From an uncultured Vicinamibacterales bacterium (GTDB lineage Bacteria > Acidobacteriota > Vicinamibacteria > Vicinamibacterales > UBA8438): a DNA stretch of 64,000 bases. The stretch covers positions 2,256,001-2,320,000 of the forward strand of contig OY282382.1 of assembly GCA_958295905.1 (NCBI GenBank), read 5' to 3'. The number at the start of each line of letters is the position of its first letter. The first letter of the stretch is position 1. Under the pieces are notes generated by a model. It searched no databases, was not told the origin of the DNA, and worked only from the letters and a program-made list of their open reading frames with translations. The position numbers were made by a program, and so were the translations under genes. Positions 35,855 through 45,391 of this stretch are shown piece by piece.

Positions 35855-36729
35855 TAGGTAAACTCCTTCGCATCGAGATCCGGACCGGCGCCGCCGAGAC
35901 GCTGACGCGCGGGCATCGCAATCCGCAAGGGCTGGCGCGCGACGCGGCGGGCGACCTGTGGGCCACCGAACACGGGGGACGCGGCGGCGACGAGCTCAAC
36001 CTGCTCGAACCCGGCGAGCACTATGGCTGGCCGCAGGTCAGCTACGGTTTCCCGTATACGGGCCCGGGCTCGGGGGGGCGGCACGACGGTTTCACGCGGC
36101 CCGTTTTCGCCTGGGTGCCGTCGCCGGGGGTCTCCGCTCTGGTGGTGAACGACCCGGGGGCGTTCCCCTTGTGGGACGACGATCTGCTGATCGCCTCGCT
36201 GAACGGAACGTCGTACACCCCGGAGATCCTGGAGGCATCCCCCCGCGGCCAGTCGATCTACCGGGTGCGCCGCCGCGGCCGGGTCGTCCAGTACGTCGAA
36301 AGGATCCTGGTCGGCGACGGGCCGATCCGCGACCTGGCCTTCCTGCCCGACGGACAGCTGGGCCTCCTGCAGGAGTCATTTCCCCAGATCAAACTGTTGC
36401 GCCGCATCGGCGAGAGGTGCGCCTTCGAGAATCTCCGCGTCGGCGCCGAAGAGCGGACGGACGGGCGCGGGGACCGGAGCCTCTCCCACCGGATCCCGGG
36501 CATCACGCCCGGATGGCGATACTACGCGCAACTCCGTACGCGCGGGGCGGACGGCGAAGAGGCATACAGTGAGGTCGTCGCCGCGGAGCCGGACCGCGAC
36601 GGCGGCTTCGTGCTGCGCTGGGAAGCGCCGGAGCCTTTGGTATGCCGCGCCACCCACGAATTCCGGCTGCGGGCGGACGGGGAAACGGAGTGGCGGCCAT
36701 GGCGCAGGTTCGTTCCCCGATACCAATGA
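35855..36729 (+). pseudogene. 5'-truncated PQQ-dependent sugar dehydrogenase
   Basis: The frame encodes about 290 residues of a soluble glucose/sorbosone dehydrogenase-type propeller. It starts LLRIEIRTG, then GHRNPQGLARDAAGDLWATEHGGRGGDELNLLEPGEHYGWP, which carries the conserved NPQG and EHG...GDE signatures including metal-site residues, and continues VGDGPIRDLAFLPDGQLGLL. The first 150-200 residues and any signal peptide are missing. The open frame upstream runs antisense across the HicB-like gene and does not encode the domain. It ends normally at 36729. Confidence 0.8.
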
Positions 36730-36780
36730 CCCGGCAGCCGGCGCCGGCGCCGAGTACACCCGCCGAGCCAACCGACCCGG

Positions 36781-37190
36781 ATGCCCGCTGCCGGACGGCT
36801 GGTGTCCGCTGGGCATCGGGTCCGAAGGCTGCAGCGGCTCCGGGGCGAGTTGGTGGAACGGCCGTTCGCCCACCCGTTCGAGACGGGGGGCTTGCGTCGG
36901 GTGTGGGTGCGGGGCCGGGAGAACGTGCGCAAGCGGGTGCTGGTCCAGGCTGCCTGCTGCAACCTCGGGCTGCTTCTGCGCCGTCTGACGGGCATCGGCA
37001 CGCCCCGGAGCCTGCAGGGGCGGGCTCTTGCGGTCATTTTCCGGCTGATCGGGCGTTGGATCGACCGCTGGAGGCGTCTGACACGCGCTTGGGGGTTCAA
37101 ATGGACAGCGACGGCGCTGGTCGGCGCCGTCGCTCCTCGTCAAGCTGCCTGAACAGGTGTGCTCAGTGGACAGACTTCTTCCACGGGCTG
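36781..37190 (+). mobile_element. Truncated IS1182-like element, right end
   Basis: The translation (RGELVERPFAHPFETGGLRR, then NLGLLLRRLTGIGTPRSL) matches the C-terminal third of the transposase at 46.8-48.2 kb. The element's right inverted repeat GACTTCTTCCACGGGCTG is at 37173-37190, followed by CTAG. The left part is missing. The right end abuts the cbiX-like gene: its TAG stop (complement of 37191-37193) lies within the CTAG target sequence. It is a more diverged member of the family than the other two copies. Confidence 0.8.
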
Positions 37191-38084
37191 CTAGCGCTCG
37201 ATGGCCTGCAGCAGCACCCATTCGGACAGGCGTTCGTCCGGCAGCAGCGCCTGATCGGCCATCCGGTAGGGCAGCCCCGCGAGCCGCTGGCGGATACCGG
37301 CTTCGATGCCGCCGAAGGACAGCAGCAGCGGCACGATCAACACGGACTTCCCTTCCTGCACGGCGTTCTCCACGACGGCGCGCAGCTCTGCTGTGGCCTG
37401 TTCCCGAACCGGATCCGATGCATCGTCACGCACCGTCAGGCGTTCGATGCCGCGGAAACGCGTGCGTGCGCGCATCCGCTCGACCAGGACGTCCATGTTC
37501 TCCAGCCAGAGATCGTTGTCTTCGTCCGAGCCCGGGCCGTGCGCAACCACCACAACGACTTCTTCGTCCGGTGTCCGGCTGACGTCCACGGCGCGGGAGA
37601 TCAGAATTTCGGAAACCAGCGCGTGACCGTCCAGCGCGGTCGTCACCGCGATCGGCACCGTCGTTTCGATCGACGTGGTCCAGTCGAAGCCGGGGTCGCC
37701 GCCGGTCTCACCGGCGGAGCGGCGCGCGCCCATGCGGGCGAACGCCTCCAGTTGCGGCGGCGCCTCACCGCGGCTTCCCAGCAGGTACTCGGTGGCGCGC
37801 ATGACGCTGCTGTGCGACGAAATGAACAGCGGAACGGCGACGATTTCCGTGACGTTCCGTGCCGTCAGGCGCTCCACCGCGTCCTGGATCGTGCGCTTGT
37901 TCGCCATCCCGAACGCGACCTCGACCGGCCGCGTCGAGTCGACCTGCGAAGCCAACTCGATAACTTCCCGGTTCCAGTCGGCGCGGCCCCCGTGCGCGAG
38001 CAGCAGGATTCCCTGGGCCTCGACGATGCCGGGCGTCAGCAGCGCCGGAGCCAGTGCAAGCAATAGTCGCGCTCGTTTCGCCAT
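37191..38084 (-). CDS. Exported CbiX-type chelatase-fold protein
   Basis: The 297-residue protein has a signal peptide (RARLLLALAPALLTPGIVEAQG) and two chelatase-like halves. The first has ILLLAHGGRADWN and VAVPLFISSHSSV; the second has VVVVAHGPGSDEDND and IVPLLLSFGGIE. CbiX/SirB chelatases insert cobalt or iron in sirohydrochlorin and are normally cytoplasmic. The N-terminal export signal suggests a periplasmic metal- or tetrapyrrole-handling role, next to a TonB receptor of haem-uptake type. AAGGAG precedes the ATG at 38084. The stop codon lies in the CTAG sequence that borders an IS1182-like end, so the insertion just missed or slightly altered the C-terminus. Confidence 0.8.
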   Translation of the reverse strand: MAKRARLLLALAPALLTPGIVEAQGILLLAHGGRADWNREVIELASQVDSTRPVEVAFGMANKRTIQDAVERLTARNVTEIVAVPLFISSHSSVMRATEYLLGSRGEAPPQLEAFARMGARRSAGETGGDPGFDWTTSIETTVPIAVTTALDGHALVSEILISRAVDVSRTPDEEVVVVVAHGPGSDEDNDLWLENMDVLVERMRARTRFRGIERLTVRDDASDPVREQATAELRAVVENAVQEGKSVLIVPLLLSFGGIEAGIRQRLAGLPYRMADQALLPDERLSEWVLLQAIER

Positions 38085-38119
38085 GTCTGCTCCTTGCATT
38101 TTCATTCGTGGGTGCGCCT

Positions 38120-38340
38120 TCAGTGCGTGGCGCAGGCGCGCAGGGCTTCCCGGGTGCCCAACCGGATGTGCGCTTCGCCGACGAGCGTCGCCAGCCGGCT
38201 GAACTCCTCCGGCTTGAGCGTCAGGGTCACGCGGTTCACACGCAGTTTGGAGCAGGCCGTGTCTGCACTGGTACACCGCCAGGCTCCGCCACCCTGGCCA
38301 ACACCTCCGACCCGCCGTCGCCGTGCATGGTCGACTCCAT
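38120..38340 (-). pseudogene. Small frameshifted gene between cbiX-like and TonB genes
   Basis: One frame opens MESTMHGDGGSEVLARVAEPGG and a second frame continues SKLRVNRVTLTLKPEEFSRL to GTREALRACATH and a TGA at 38120-38122. Joining them needs one frameshift near 38255. The second half resembles a small ribbon-type or HmuP-like protein in a haem-uptake setting, but that match is tentative. It lies 36 bp upstream of the cbiX-like gene and would be part of the same operon. Confidence 0.4.
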
Positions 38341-38413
38341 TCCGGACACTCTCCTCTCCGCCGGACGCAAGGCGCCTCGCGTCGTGCGCCCGACGCCGTG
38401 GCCCGTGCTTGTG

Positions 38414-40600
38414 CTACCAGTCGTACCCAAGTGACGCGACGACACTGAACCCGGGACTCGAATACCGGTCGATCACCGGGTCGTTCGCCAAGCGGCCCCG
38501 TACGTTCCACCACTCGAAGTACTTGCTGGCGGTCAGGTTCAGCAGGCCGAGGCGGAACGTCAGCGATTCCGCGAGCGAGACGAAGCCGACCAGATCGACG
38601 ACCTGGTAGGCATCCGGCGCGAACTGCTCTTCGCTGCCGTGCTGGTAGGCCTCCACCATGCGGACGGACAGCTCGCTGCCCCAACGTCCCGACGGACGGA
38701 CGTAGCGGAGGCCGACTACCCCGTCGTTCGGAGCGATTTCGCCGAGTTGCGTTTCTTCGGCGAGCGGGGGCACCACCGTGTCTTCGAAGATCTCCACGCC
38801 ATTGATGCGGGCATAGCTCCAGCGCAGCATCACGCTGTCGGAAAGGTAGGCCTCGCCCCGCAGCTCGACGCCCTCGATCCTGGACTCGTCGAGGTTCCCG
38901 GCTCTGGAATTCCAGCAGTCGCGTCACCGGGTTCGGGCCGAGGGAGGTGCTCGCGATGAAATCGTCGTAGCGGTTCGAGAAGACGGTGAGCCCGAGGCTC
39001 GCCCGGTCGAACGCGGCGCGTACTCCCACCTCGACGTTCTGGCTGGTCTCGGCCCGCAGATCCGGATTCGGCAGCGTTGTATAGCCGCCGCGGGGATTGG
39101 TGAACCCGGTGTTGACGGCGCTGTACGGAGGGGCCCGGAATCCGCCGGAGTACTGCGCGTGCACGGTCAACGTGTCCGTCAGATTCGCTGCCACGCCGAG
39201 TTTCGGAGACACCGCTGCGTCCGAGAAGTCGGCTGCTTCGGGGGCGAGGCTCGCGATGAAGACCGGATCGTTCTGGTTGGCGTCAAGCGCGAAGTGGTCG
39301 TACCGGACGCCGGGCACGAAGGAGAGGCGGCCGAACTGGAACTCGGCCTGCAGGTAGGCGCCCGCCTCCGAGACGGTGCTCTCCGGGAAATACTTGGTGG
39401 GGAAGATCAGGCTCGTCGGCACCGGGTCCCCGGTAATGGCGTGCGTCTCGGTCCGGTCGCGCAGAATGTCGAAGTAGTCGTTCTTGTAGCCGGCGCCGGC
39501 CGTGATCAGCACCCCGCGCTCCAGATCGCCGATCCGCTGCCGGCCCTGCACCGACGTGCCGTAGCCGACCTGCTCGAAGTCGAGCGTGCCGTGACGTAGC
39601 GACGGCGTTGGGGGACCGAAGCCGAACGTCATGCGCTCGCGGTCGATCACTTGCGCCGTGTCGTTGAACTGACCGTAGGCGCGCCACGAGAACAGGTCGG
39701 GGCCGCGGTCGACGAGTGTGTGATCCACGGACACGCGCAGGCGGTCCTGGGTGTCGACCGCGTCCGAGTCCGCCGTGTGGTACTGGAAGCGGCCGAAGTC
39801 CAGCAGGCCGCGGTCCGAGAACCACTCCGTCTCGATACGTGTGTCGTAGGCCTCGACGCTCGTCCGCAGCCTGTTGCCCGGCGACGGCGTGAAGACGAGC
39901 TTGGCCAGGACTTGCAGGCCCATGACGTCCTGCGGATTCGGCGCCGTGCGGGTGTCGTCGGTGGTCTCGACGGTTCCCCGGTTGCGGATCTCGTTGCCGC
40001 GGTGCGCGCTCGCGAACAGCGATCCCCGCAGCCGTTCGGTGCCGGCGGCCAGCGCCAGGTTGCCGTTGATGGCGTCCGACCGGCCGTCCCAGGTCGTCTT
40101 GGCGCCGACGTGCAGCCCTCGCCCGCGCAGGTAGTCCGCAGGGTCCTTGGTGAAGAGCGACACGACGCCGCCCAGGGCGTCGCTGCCGTAGAGCGCCGAG
40201 TTGGCGCTGCGCACGATCTCGACCGACTTCAGGGCGTCGACGTCGAGCCCCGCCTGGTGGACGTTGAACGGGCCGAAGTCGAACTGCTCCGACGTCTGCA
40301 CGCCGTCCACCCGGGTCATCACCCGATTGCCGCCGATGCCGCGGATGTTGAAGCCGTTGAGCCCGAGCCGGGTGACGTTGTTCTCGACGTAGACGCCCGG
40401 CTCGTACTTGACGAGGTCGGCGAAGTTCTCGACCAACCGCTCCTGGATGGTGTCGGCGTCGATCACCGAGACCGTGCCGGGCGTCTCCCGCACCGGCGCC
40501 GGACGGAGCGTCGCCGAGGGACTGTCGGGATGAGCGGCCTGCAAGGCGTCCCGGCCGGCCGCGCGTGCGGCGCCCCGCCGCCGTGCTATAGTGCCGCGAG
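38414..40600 (-). pseudogene. TonB-dependent receptor (haemoglobin/transferrin type), frameshifted and N-terminally truncated
   Basis: Plug and barrel are clear: TVSVIDADTIQERLVENFADLV, GLNGFNIRGIGGNRVMTRVDG, VDALKSVEIVRSANSALYGS, DALGGVVSLFTKDP, then barrel strands up to LLEFQS. Near 38898 one extra G breaks the frame. The barrel continues in another frame from NLDESRIEGVELRGEAYL to the terminal strand GFSVVASLGYDW at 38414. The N-terminus lacks a signal peptide: the frame runs out at about 40600, where the oppositely oriented rhomboid gene starts. Both defects suggest loss of function, unless the single-base insertion is a sequencing error. Ligand probably haem or a metal chelate, by family. 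Confidence 0.75.
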
Positions 40601-40601
40601 C

Positions 40602-41787
40602 ATGTTCCTTCCGCTCGGCGACGAACCGAACCCCGCGCGGCGTGCCGTGGGTCACGTACGGCCTGATCGCCGCCAACACGGCGGTATACCTGCTTGTCTC
40701 GCTGCCGCTCAGCGCCGTCCGGCCCGACGTGGGCGACCCGGCGCTGGCCCGCTACATCGGCGTACTGCTGGAGCAGCTCGGCGGGCGGCTGTCGGCGGCG
40801 GAGCTGCTCGGGCAGGTGAGCGCCTACGACCTCGTGGTGTTCACCCACGGGTTCCGTCCCGCGGACCCTGTCGTGACCGCGCTCTTCACCTTGATGTTCC
40901 TGCACGCCGGATTCATGCATCTCGCCGGCAACATGCTCTTCCTGTGGATCTACGGCGACAACGTCGAGCACCGCCTGGGTCCGTTCCGCTACCTGCTGGC
41001 GTATCTGGCCACGGGCGTGGCGGCGACGCTGTTCCATACCGCGTTCGATGCCGGGTCCGAGTTTGCCCCTGGTCGGGGCGTCCGGGGCGATTTCCGGGGT
41101 GCTCGGCTTCTACTTCATCTGGTTTCCCCACAACCGGGTCCGGCTCTGGATCGCGCTGTTCCCGTTCTTCATGCAGGTGGTGCGCTGGCCGGCCCGCATG
41201 GTCCTGGCGGTCTATCTGTTTCATTGACAACGTCATGCCGTTCCTGATCGCCCAGGGGAATGGAAAGCGGCGGCGTGGCGTACGGCGCCCACATCGGCGG
41301 TTTCCTGGGCGGTCTGGGCTGGGCATGGTGGACCGGACGCCAGGAGGTGGCGAGCAGCCCGGCGGAGTATCGCCGGGCGGGTCACGCCGGCGGGCCGTCG
41401 CCGGGCGAAGCCGTCGCCGGGCTGGTCGCGGCGCGGCGCTTCGACGAGGCGGCGCCCGCCTACTTCCGGCTGACGCCCGAACAGTCACGGCGCCTGCTCC
41501 CGGCGGCGGATTCGATGGCGCTGGCGAACTGGCTGGCCGCCGGCGGCCACCCGGCGGCGGCGCTCGTCGTCTACCAGCGGCAGTTGCGGGACGATCCGCT
41601 CGGCGAGCTGGCGGCCGAGGCGCACCTCGGGGCGGGTCTGGTCCAGTTGCACGCGCTCGGACAGCCGACGGCCGCCTATCAGCACCTGGTGGAAGTGCTC
41701 GACCTCGACCCGCAACCGGACACCGCCGCGCGCGCCCGGCAGGCGCTCGCCGAGATTGCGGCCGTGCAGAAGTTCGGAGGCTCGTGA
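40602..41787 (+). pseudogene. Rhomboid-family serine protease gene with four frameshifts
   Basis: An intact protein of about 395 residues can be rebuilt by removing single bases. It would read MFLPLGDEPNP, RGVPWVTYGLIAANTAVYLL, a long first loop, [26 protein letters not shown], then [21 protein letters not shown] with the catalytic serine in GASG, then IDNVMPF and GGVAYGAHIGGFLGG with the catalytic histidine, followed by a TPR-like tail. One-base insertions lie near 40638, 41073, 41221 and 41262. All four are insertions, which is unusual for random decay. The first half is homologous to membrane proteases that cut substrates inside the bilayer. The gene starts where the TonB receptor gene loses its signal sequence. 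Confidence 0.75.
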
Positions 41788-41827
41788 GAGCCGCCCGCGC
41801 CGGCCGGCCCGCAAGGGAGACAGAGTG

Positions 41828-43027
41828 ATGCGTGGATTGGCGTTGCTGTTGCTCTTCGGTACGTTGTGCTTGATGGCTCCTGCCGCGGCGGCCCAGGAAC
41901 TGGAGTCCTTGCAGGTACATGCAGGCTCGCTGAGCGAACCGCCTGACGACCTGCCGCTGCAACTGCCGGCGGTCTCGCTGGATCCCGTCTTCGACGATGA
42001 AACGAAATCCTACACGGCGGTCCTGCCTTATTCGGCAGATGGAGTCTCGCTGGTGGCCGAAACCTCAATCGTTGATGAGATTGTGGCGGCCGAAGGCAAA
42101 GCCGCCGACGGTACCGAGCTGGAATTCTCCTCCTGGAGCTACTCGCGCAACTTGACGGGGAACAAGGGCGCGATCATTTCGTTCGATGACCTGCCGGACG
42201 GTGAGACCACCATTCGCATCGCGGTCGAAGGTTTCCGGCGCCGCACGATCTATTCGGTCGTCGCGAGCCGCGCCGCCACGGCGTCCGGCAGCGCAAGCCT
42301 CACCCGGCTCGAGCTGGCGCCCGCCGGGGGACGCTCGGGCACGTATACGCTCACGCCTGAATTCGGGACTGCCACGACGCAGTACGCGGCCGACGTTCCC
42401 GCCGACGCGGATAGTCTCATCGTGAACACGGCAGCGGAGCACGCCGGGAGCGAGGTGGAGGTTGGCGGCGTGGCGGCGGACGGAGAACCACTGGCGCTGG
42501 ATGGCTCGCGCGTATCGGGCCTTGCTCCCGGTACCAACACGCTGGAGATCGCGGTGGCCGCCGAGGACGGAGCGACGACATCCGTCTACACCGTGGCGGT
42601 GACGCGTCCGGTCCCCAGCGATGACGCCACGCTGCACGGCCTCCGCCTGTCGGAAGGTCCACCGTCGCCGGGCTTCATGTTGACCGCGATGGCCGGAGAG
42701 TTGCCGGAAGGCGACGTGGCGCCGTCGCCCGCGTTCGACCCGGGAGTGACTTCCTACGCGGTTGCCGTGGGTGAAGCCCAGCTTACCGTCCGTTCGCGCG
42801 CGGCCGGCCAGGCGGGCATGTCTGTATCGGGCCGCTCGCCCGCGGGAGCGGAATTGTCTGTCGGCAACACTTCCTACATAGGCGATGTCTCCAGCGGTGG
42901 CGTGTCTCACGGTTCGTTTCTGAGCGCCACGGTGTCGGGTCTCTCGGCCGGTGAGAACGTCATTGAAATCGTGGTAACTGCCGAGGACGGGACGACGCAG
43001 TCCTACACGCTGATCGTGACGCGCTAA
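41828..43027 (+). CDS. Secreted cadherin-like beta-sandwich repeat protein
   Basis: The 399-residue protein has a signal peptide (LALLLLFGTLCLMAPAAAAQE) and three or four cadherin-like beta-sandwich domains (PF12733 type). Each has a L-x-x-L-x-L/A-x-x-G opening, a F-x-P/D-x-x-x-x-Y-x-x-x-V core (for example LDPVFDDETKSYTAVLPYS) and an N-x-I/L-x-I-x-V-x-A-E-D-G-x-x-x-x-Y-x-x-x-V-T-R end. Such domains are non-enzymatic extracellular modules. Its start has GGGAGACAGAGTG upstream. It follows the rhomboid gene closely (40 bp) and could be cotranscribed with it. Confidence 0.75.
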   Translation: MRGLALLLLFGTLCLMAPAAAAQELESLQVHAGSLSEPPDDLPLQLPAVSLDPVFDDETKSYTAVLPYSADGVSLVAETSIVDEIVAAEGKAADGTELEFSSWSYSRNLTGNKGAIISFDDLPDGETTIRIAVEGFRRRTIYSVVASRAATASGSASLTRLELAPAGGRSGTYTLTPEFGTATTQYAADVPADADSLIVNTAAEHAGSEVEVGGVAADGEPLALDGSRVSGLAPGTNTLEIAVAAEDGATTSVYTVAVTRPVPSDDATLHGLRLSEGPPSPGFMLTAMAGELPEGDVAPSPAFDPGVTSYAVAVGEAQLTVRSRAAGQAGMSVSGRSPAGAELSVGNTSYIGDVSSGGVSHGSFLSATVSGLSAGENVIEIVVTAEDGTTQSYTLIVTR

Positions 43028-43058
43028 GCTCGGCGTGTCCGGACCCCTCATTGGACGC

Positions 43059-44552
43059 TTACGGAGCCCGTTCGGCTTCCATGAGGTACCCCAGCGGCTC
43101 CCGCCGCCACCAGTCGCCGGTTGCGCGGCCCTCGCCGGGGGTGGTGAACTCGTAGCGGTAGTACGCCAGCCTGACGTGGCGCGGCGGCGTGTCCTTGAAC
43201 GGCGGCTCCCCCAGCAGGCCGGTCACCGCGGGAGAACCGGCCAGCAACCCGTCCATCAGCGCCTGCAGCCACGGTTCCGCGCCAGCGGGGTCCAGCGCCG
43301 CGAACCACATCTGCCAGTCGAGCCGCGGCATGTGCGGCTGCACGAAGCGGGGCGCCCGGCCGGGGTCTCCCGGTTTCCAGCGGAACGGCTGTTCCCGCCA
43401 GTCGGTCCCGTCGAGACTGACCTCCACCACGATCTCCGGCCGCGACGTGGTCATGGAACGGAACAACCCGTAGCCGTTGATGGAGCGGAACGGCGCGACC
43501 AGGCGCGCCACCTGATGCGACCAGCCGTCCCGAGGTTGCCGGTAGGTGGCTTCGTGCCACAGCGCCAGCGTGCTGAGAACCGCTACGACCGCCGCTACGA
43601 GCGCGACCAGCGTCCGCCACGGCCGCGGCTCGAGACGCAGGAAGCCGGCTTCCGCGCGCATCTTCAGCGACCGCGGCAGGCAGCGCGCCAGCGTCGTGTC
43701 GTCGAGCAGCGCCAGGTACAGGACGACGGCCAGCAGGTTGAAGAAGCCGAAGTTGCCGGTGGCGGCGATCCCGAGCTGCAGCAGGCACAGCAGGCCGCAC
43801 GCCACGACCCGCGTCCGGCGCAAGCGGCTCGGGGCCAGCACCAGGAACGGCACGAGCAGCTCGACGGCGAGCGTGACGGCGGCCGTTCCCACGTGCATCC
43901 AGACCGGGGCGTGATGCATGTACCAGCTTGTCCACGCGGGCAGCGGCTGTGTCTGGTAGTGGTACGTCAGCGCCGTCAGGCCCGACCAGGTCGGGTCGCC
44001 GCTGACCAGCTTGGTGATGCCCGACAGGAACGTCAGCTTGAAGGCGAGCGCCCACACGAGCCAGCGCGCCGCGTCCGACGGGTCCCGGCCGCCGCCGAGG
44101 TCCGGCCGCCAGCCGAGCGGCGCATAGAGGCTTGCCAGCAGACCGACCTCCAGCAGCAGCGTGTCCCACTGGAACGCGAGAAACGTCTGTCCGGCCACGG
44201 ACAGGGACAGGTAGAGCAGCCAGAGCAGCGGGAACGTCACTATCGGCGCGCAGCCGGCGAGCGCCAGCAGCGCGGTGAGCATGCCGGCCCAGCCGAGCGC
44301 CAGCAATCCTGCGTCGCCGGGGTTGAGCCAGGCCAGCGTCGGAAACTCGTAGTAGGCGCCCGCGCCGTAGAAATCGGCCGCGCGCAGCAGGTAGTCCGCG
44401 GCCGGCAGCAGGCCGTCCGCGCCCTCCAGGCCGAGGATCTGCGGCGTCAGGGAGGCGAAGGCAAGCAGGTAGACGAACGCGACCAAGCGGAGGAACAACC
44501 AGCGCGAGAGGCGAAACCGGGGAGGTTCGAGCACCGGGCCGGTGGCGGTCAT
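43059..44552 (-). CDS. Lipase maturation factor family membrane protein
   Basis: The 497-residue protein has about seven to nine membrane helices in its N-terminal 320 residues (LFLRLVAFVYLLAFASLTPQ, then others) and a soluble C-terminal part. It matches the LMF1-like family: WDTLLLEVGLLASLYAP, WALAFKLTFLSGITKLVSGDPTW, TALTYHYQTQPLP, then the C-terminal INGYGLFRSMTTSRPEIVVEVS and the FVQPHMPRLDWQMWFAAL block. In vertebrates LMF1 is needed for folding of lipases in the ER; the role of the bacterial homologues is not established. The ATG at 44552 was chosen over an upstream start because MTATGP follows a purine-rich stretch. The gene is divergent from tRNA-Gln. Confidence 0.85.
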   Translation of the reverse strand: MTATGPVLEPPRFRLSRWLFLRLVAFVYLLAFASLTPQILGLEGADGLLPAADYLLRAADFYGAGAYYEFPTLAWLNPGDAGLLALGWAGMLTALLALAGCAPIVTFPLLWLLYLSLSVAGQTFLAFQWDTLLLEVGLLASLYAPLGWRPDLGGGRDPSDAARWLVWALAFKLTFLSGITKLVSGDPTWSGLTALTYHYQTQPLPAWTSWYMHHAPVWMHVGTAAVTLAVELLVPFLVLAPSRLRRTRVVACGLLCLLQLGIAATGNFGFFNLLAVVLYLALLDDTTLARCLPRSLKMRAEAGFLRLEPRPWRTLVALVAAVVAVLSTLALWHEATYRQPRDGWSHQVARLVAPFRSINGYGLFRSMTTSRPEIVVEVSLDGTDWREQPFRWKPGDPGRAPRFVQPHMPRLDWQMWFAALDPAGAEPWLQALMDGLLAGSPAVTGLLGEPPFKDTPPRHVRLAYYRYEFTTPGEGRATGDWWRREPLGYLMEAERAP

Positions 44553-44576
44553 CGATCCTCGTTTACTATAATGCCG

Positions 44577-44582
44577 GTTTCG
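44577..44582 (+). promoter_or_regulatory. -10 box of the tRNA-Gln promoter
   Basis: A consensus TATAAT lies 18 bp before the tRNA start. A matching -35 box is not obvious (GATCCT at the right distance is weak). Given the position, it is the likely tRNA promoter. Confidence 0.55.
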
Positions 44583-44599
44583 GGCGCCCACCTTTCCGC

Positions 44600-44673
44600 T
44601 GGGAGGTCGTTCAATGGTAGGACACGTGGCTCTGGACCACGGTATCGGGGTTCGAATCCCTGCCTCCCAGCCA
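44600..44673 (+). tRNA. tRNA-Gln (CUG anticodon)
   Basis: The 74-nt sequence folds as a cloverleaf. The acceptor stem TGGGAGG pairs with CCTCCCA. The D arm carries AATGGTA. The anticodon stem CGTGG/CCACG encloses CTCTGGA, which places CTG at positions 34-36. The T arm is CGGGGTTCGAATCCCTG, with discriminator G and an encoded CCA. It reads CAG glutamine codons. It is the only tRNA I found in the window. Confidence 0.92.
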
Positions 44674-44706
44674 AGTACCGTTTAGCTTCTGAGTAGCGGC
44701 TCGGCC

Positions 44707-44963
44707 GGCGATGCATCCCGCCTGGCGGCGTTGCTCGTCGGTCACGGCCTGTTCGGCCGCATCCCTCCTCGCGCCTTGCCATGCGGGCGCCTCACCGGCC
44801 ACTTGGTTGGGGCTTGGCAGTCCTGGTTGCTGTTGCCGAGTCGCGGCGGTTGTGATTACGGCTACGCCGCGTGGCGATGCATCCCGCCTGGCGGCGTTGC
44901 TCGTCGGTCACGGCCTGTTTCGGCCGCATCCCTCCTCGCGCCTTGCCATGCGGGCGCCTCACC
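44707..44963. repeat. 90-bp direct repeat pair downstream of tRNA-Gln
   Basis: GGCGATGCATCCCGCCTGGC and the following bases run from 44707 to 44796, and recur at 44873-44963 with one extra T. The period is 166 bp. The repeats contain GTTGCTCGTCGGTCACGGCC and GCCTTGCCATGCGGGCGCCT. They start 34 bp after the tRNA end. No gene is seen in them. Confidence 0.85.
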
Positions 44964-45391
44964 TGTCAGCGCTCACGAATTCCTGAAGGAATCTGAACGC
45001 GGGTCGGTTCCAGTCGCTTTCTGAAGAAGCAGAAGACCAAGCGGAGCGAACGTTCGTCTGCGGACGTTTGCGGAGTGCGGTAGCCGAGCGCGGGACCGGC
45101 AGCGGAAGAGGCTGTACGCGACTACGCGAGGGGCTGTGAGACGGCCGGGGAGGCTGTACGGATCGTCGTCGGCGCCCGTGCCTGAGCGGACGGAGCCACC
45201 GCGACGCCCGGGCTCGCAAGCGCCGGGGCGTTCGGATACCGTTGGAACGGACGCAGACGGGGGGTGAGGGCCCGGAGTGAGCCGGACCCTCGTGACCGCC
45301 CCGAGCTCCGACAGACCGAGCCGGTCCCTGCTGTTGCGCCACGGTTCAGGCTCGTTGTCCAGTCGGAGACCGCCCCGCGCGCTCCGACGCC

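Noticed and set aside
38085-38413. Cobalamin riboswitch upstream of the cbiX-like gene
   Set aside because: I could not find the conserved B12-box core in this stretch, and part of it is coding in two frames.
37191-40679. Single open frame apparently fusing a TonB receptor to a CbiX-like protein
   Set aside because: The receptor's real C-terminal barrel continues in another frame after a one-base insertion, and the CbiX-like gene has its own Shine-Dalgarno and signal peptide. The fusion is an accident of the frameshift.
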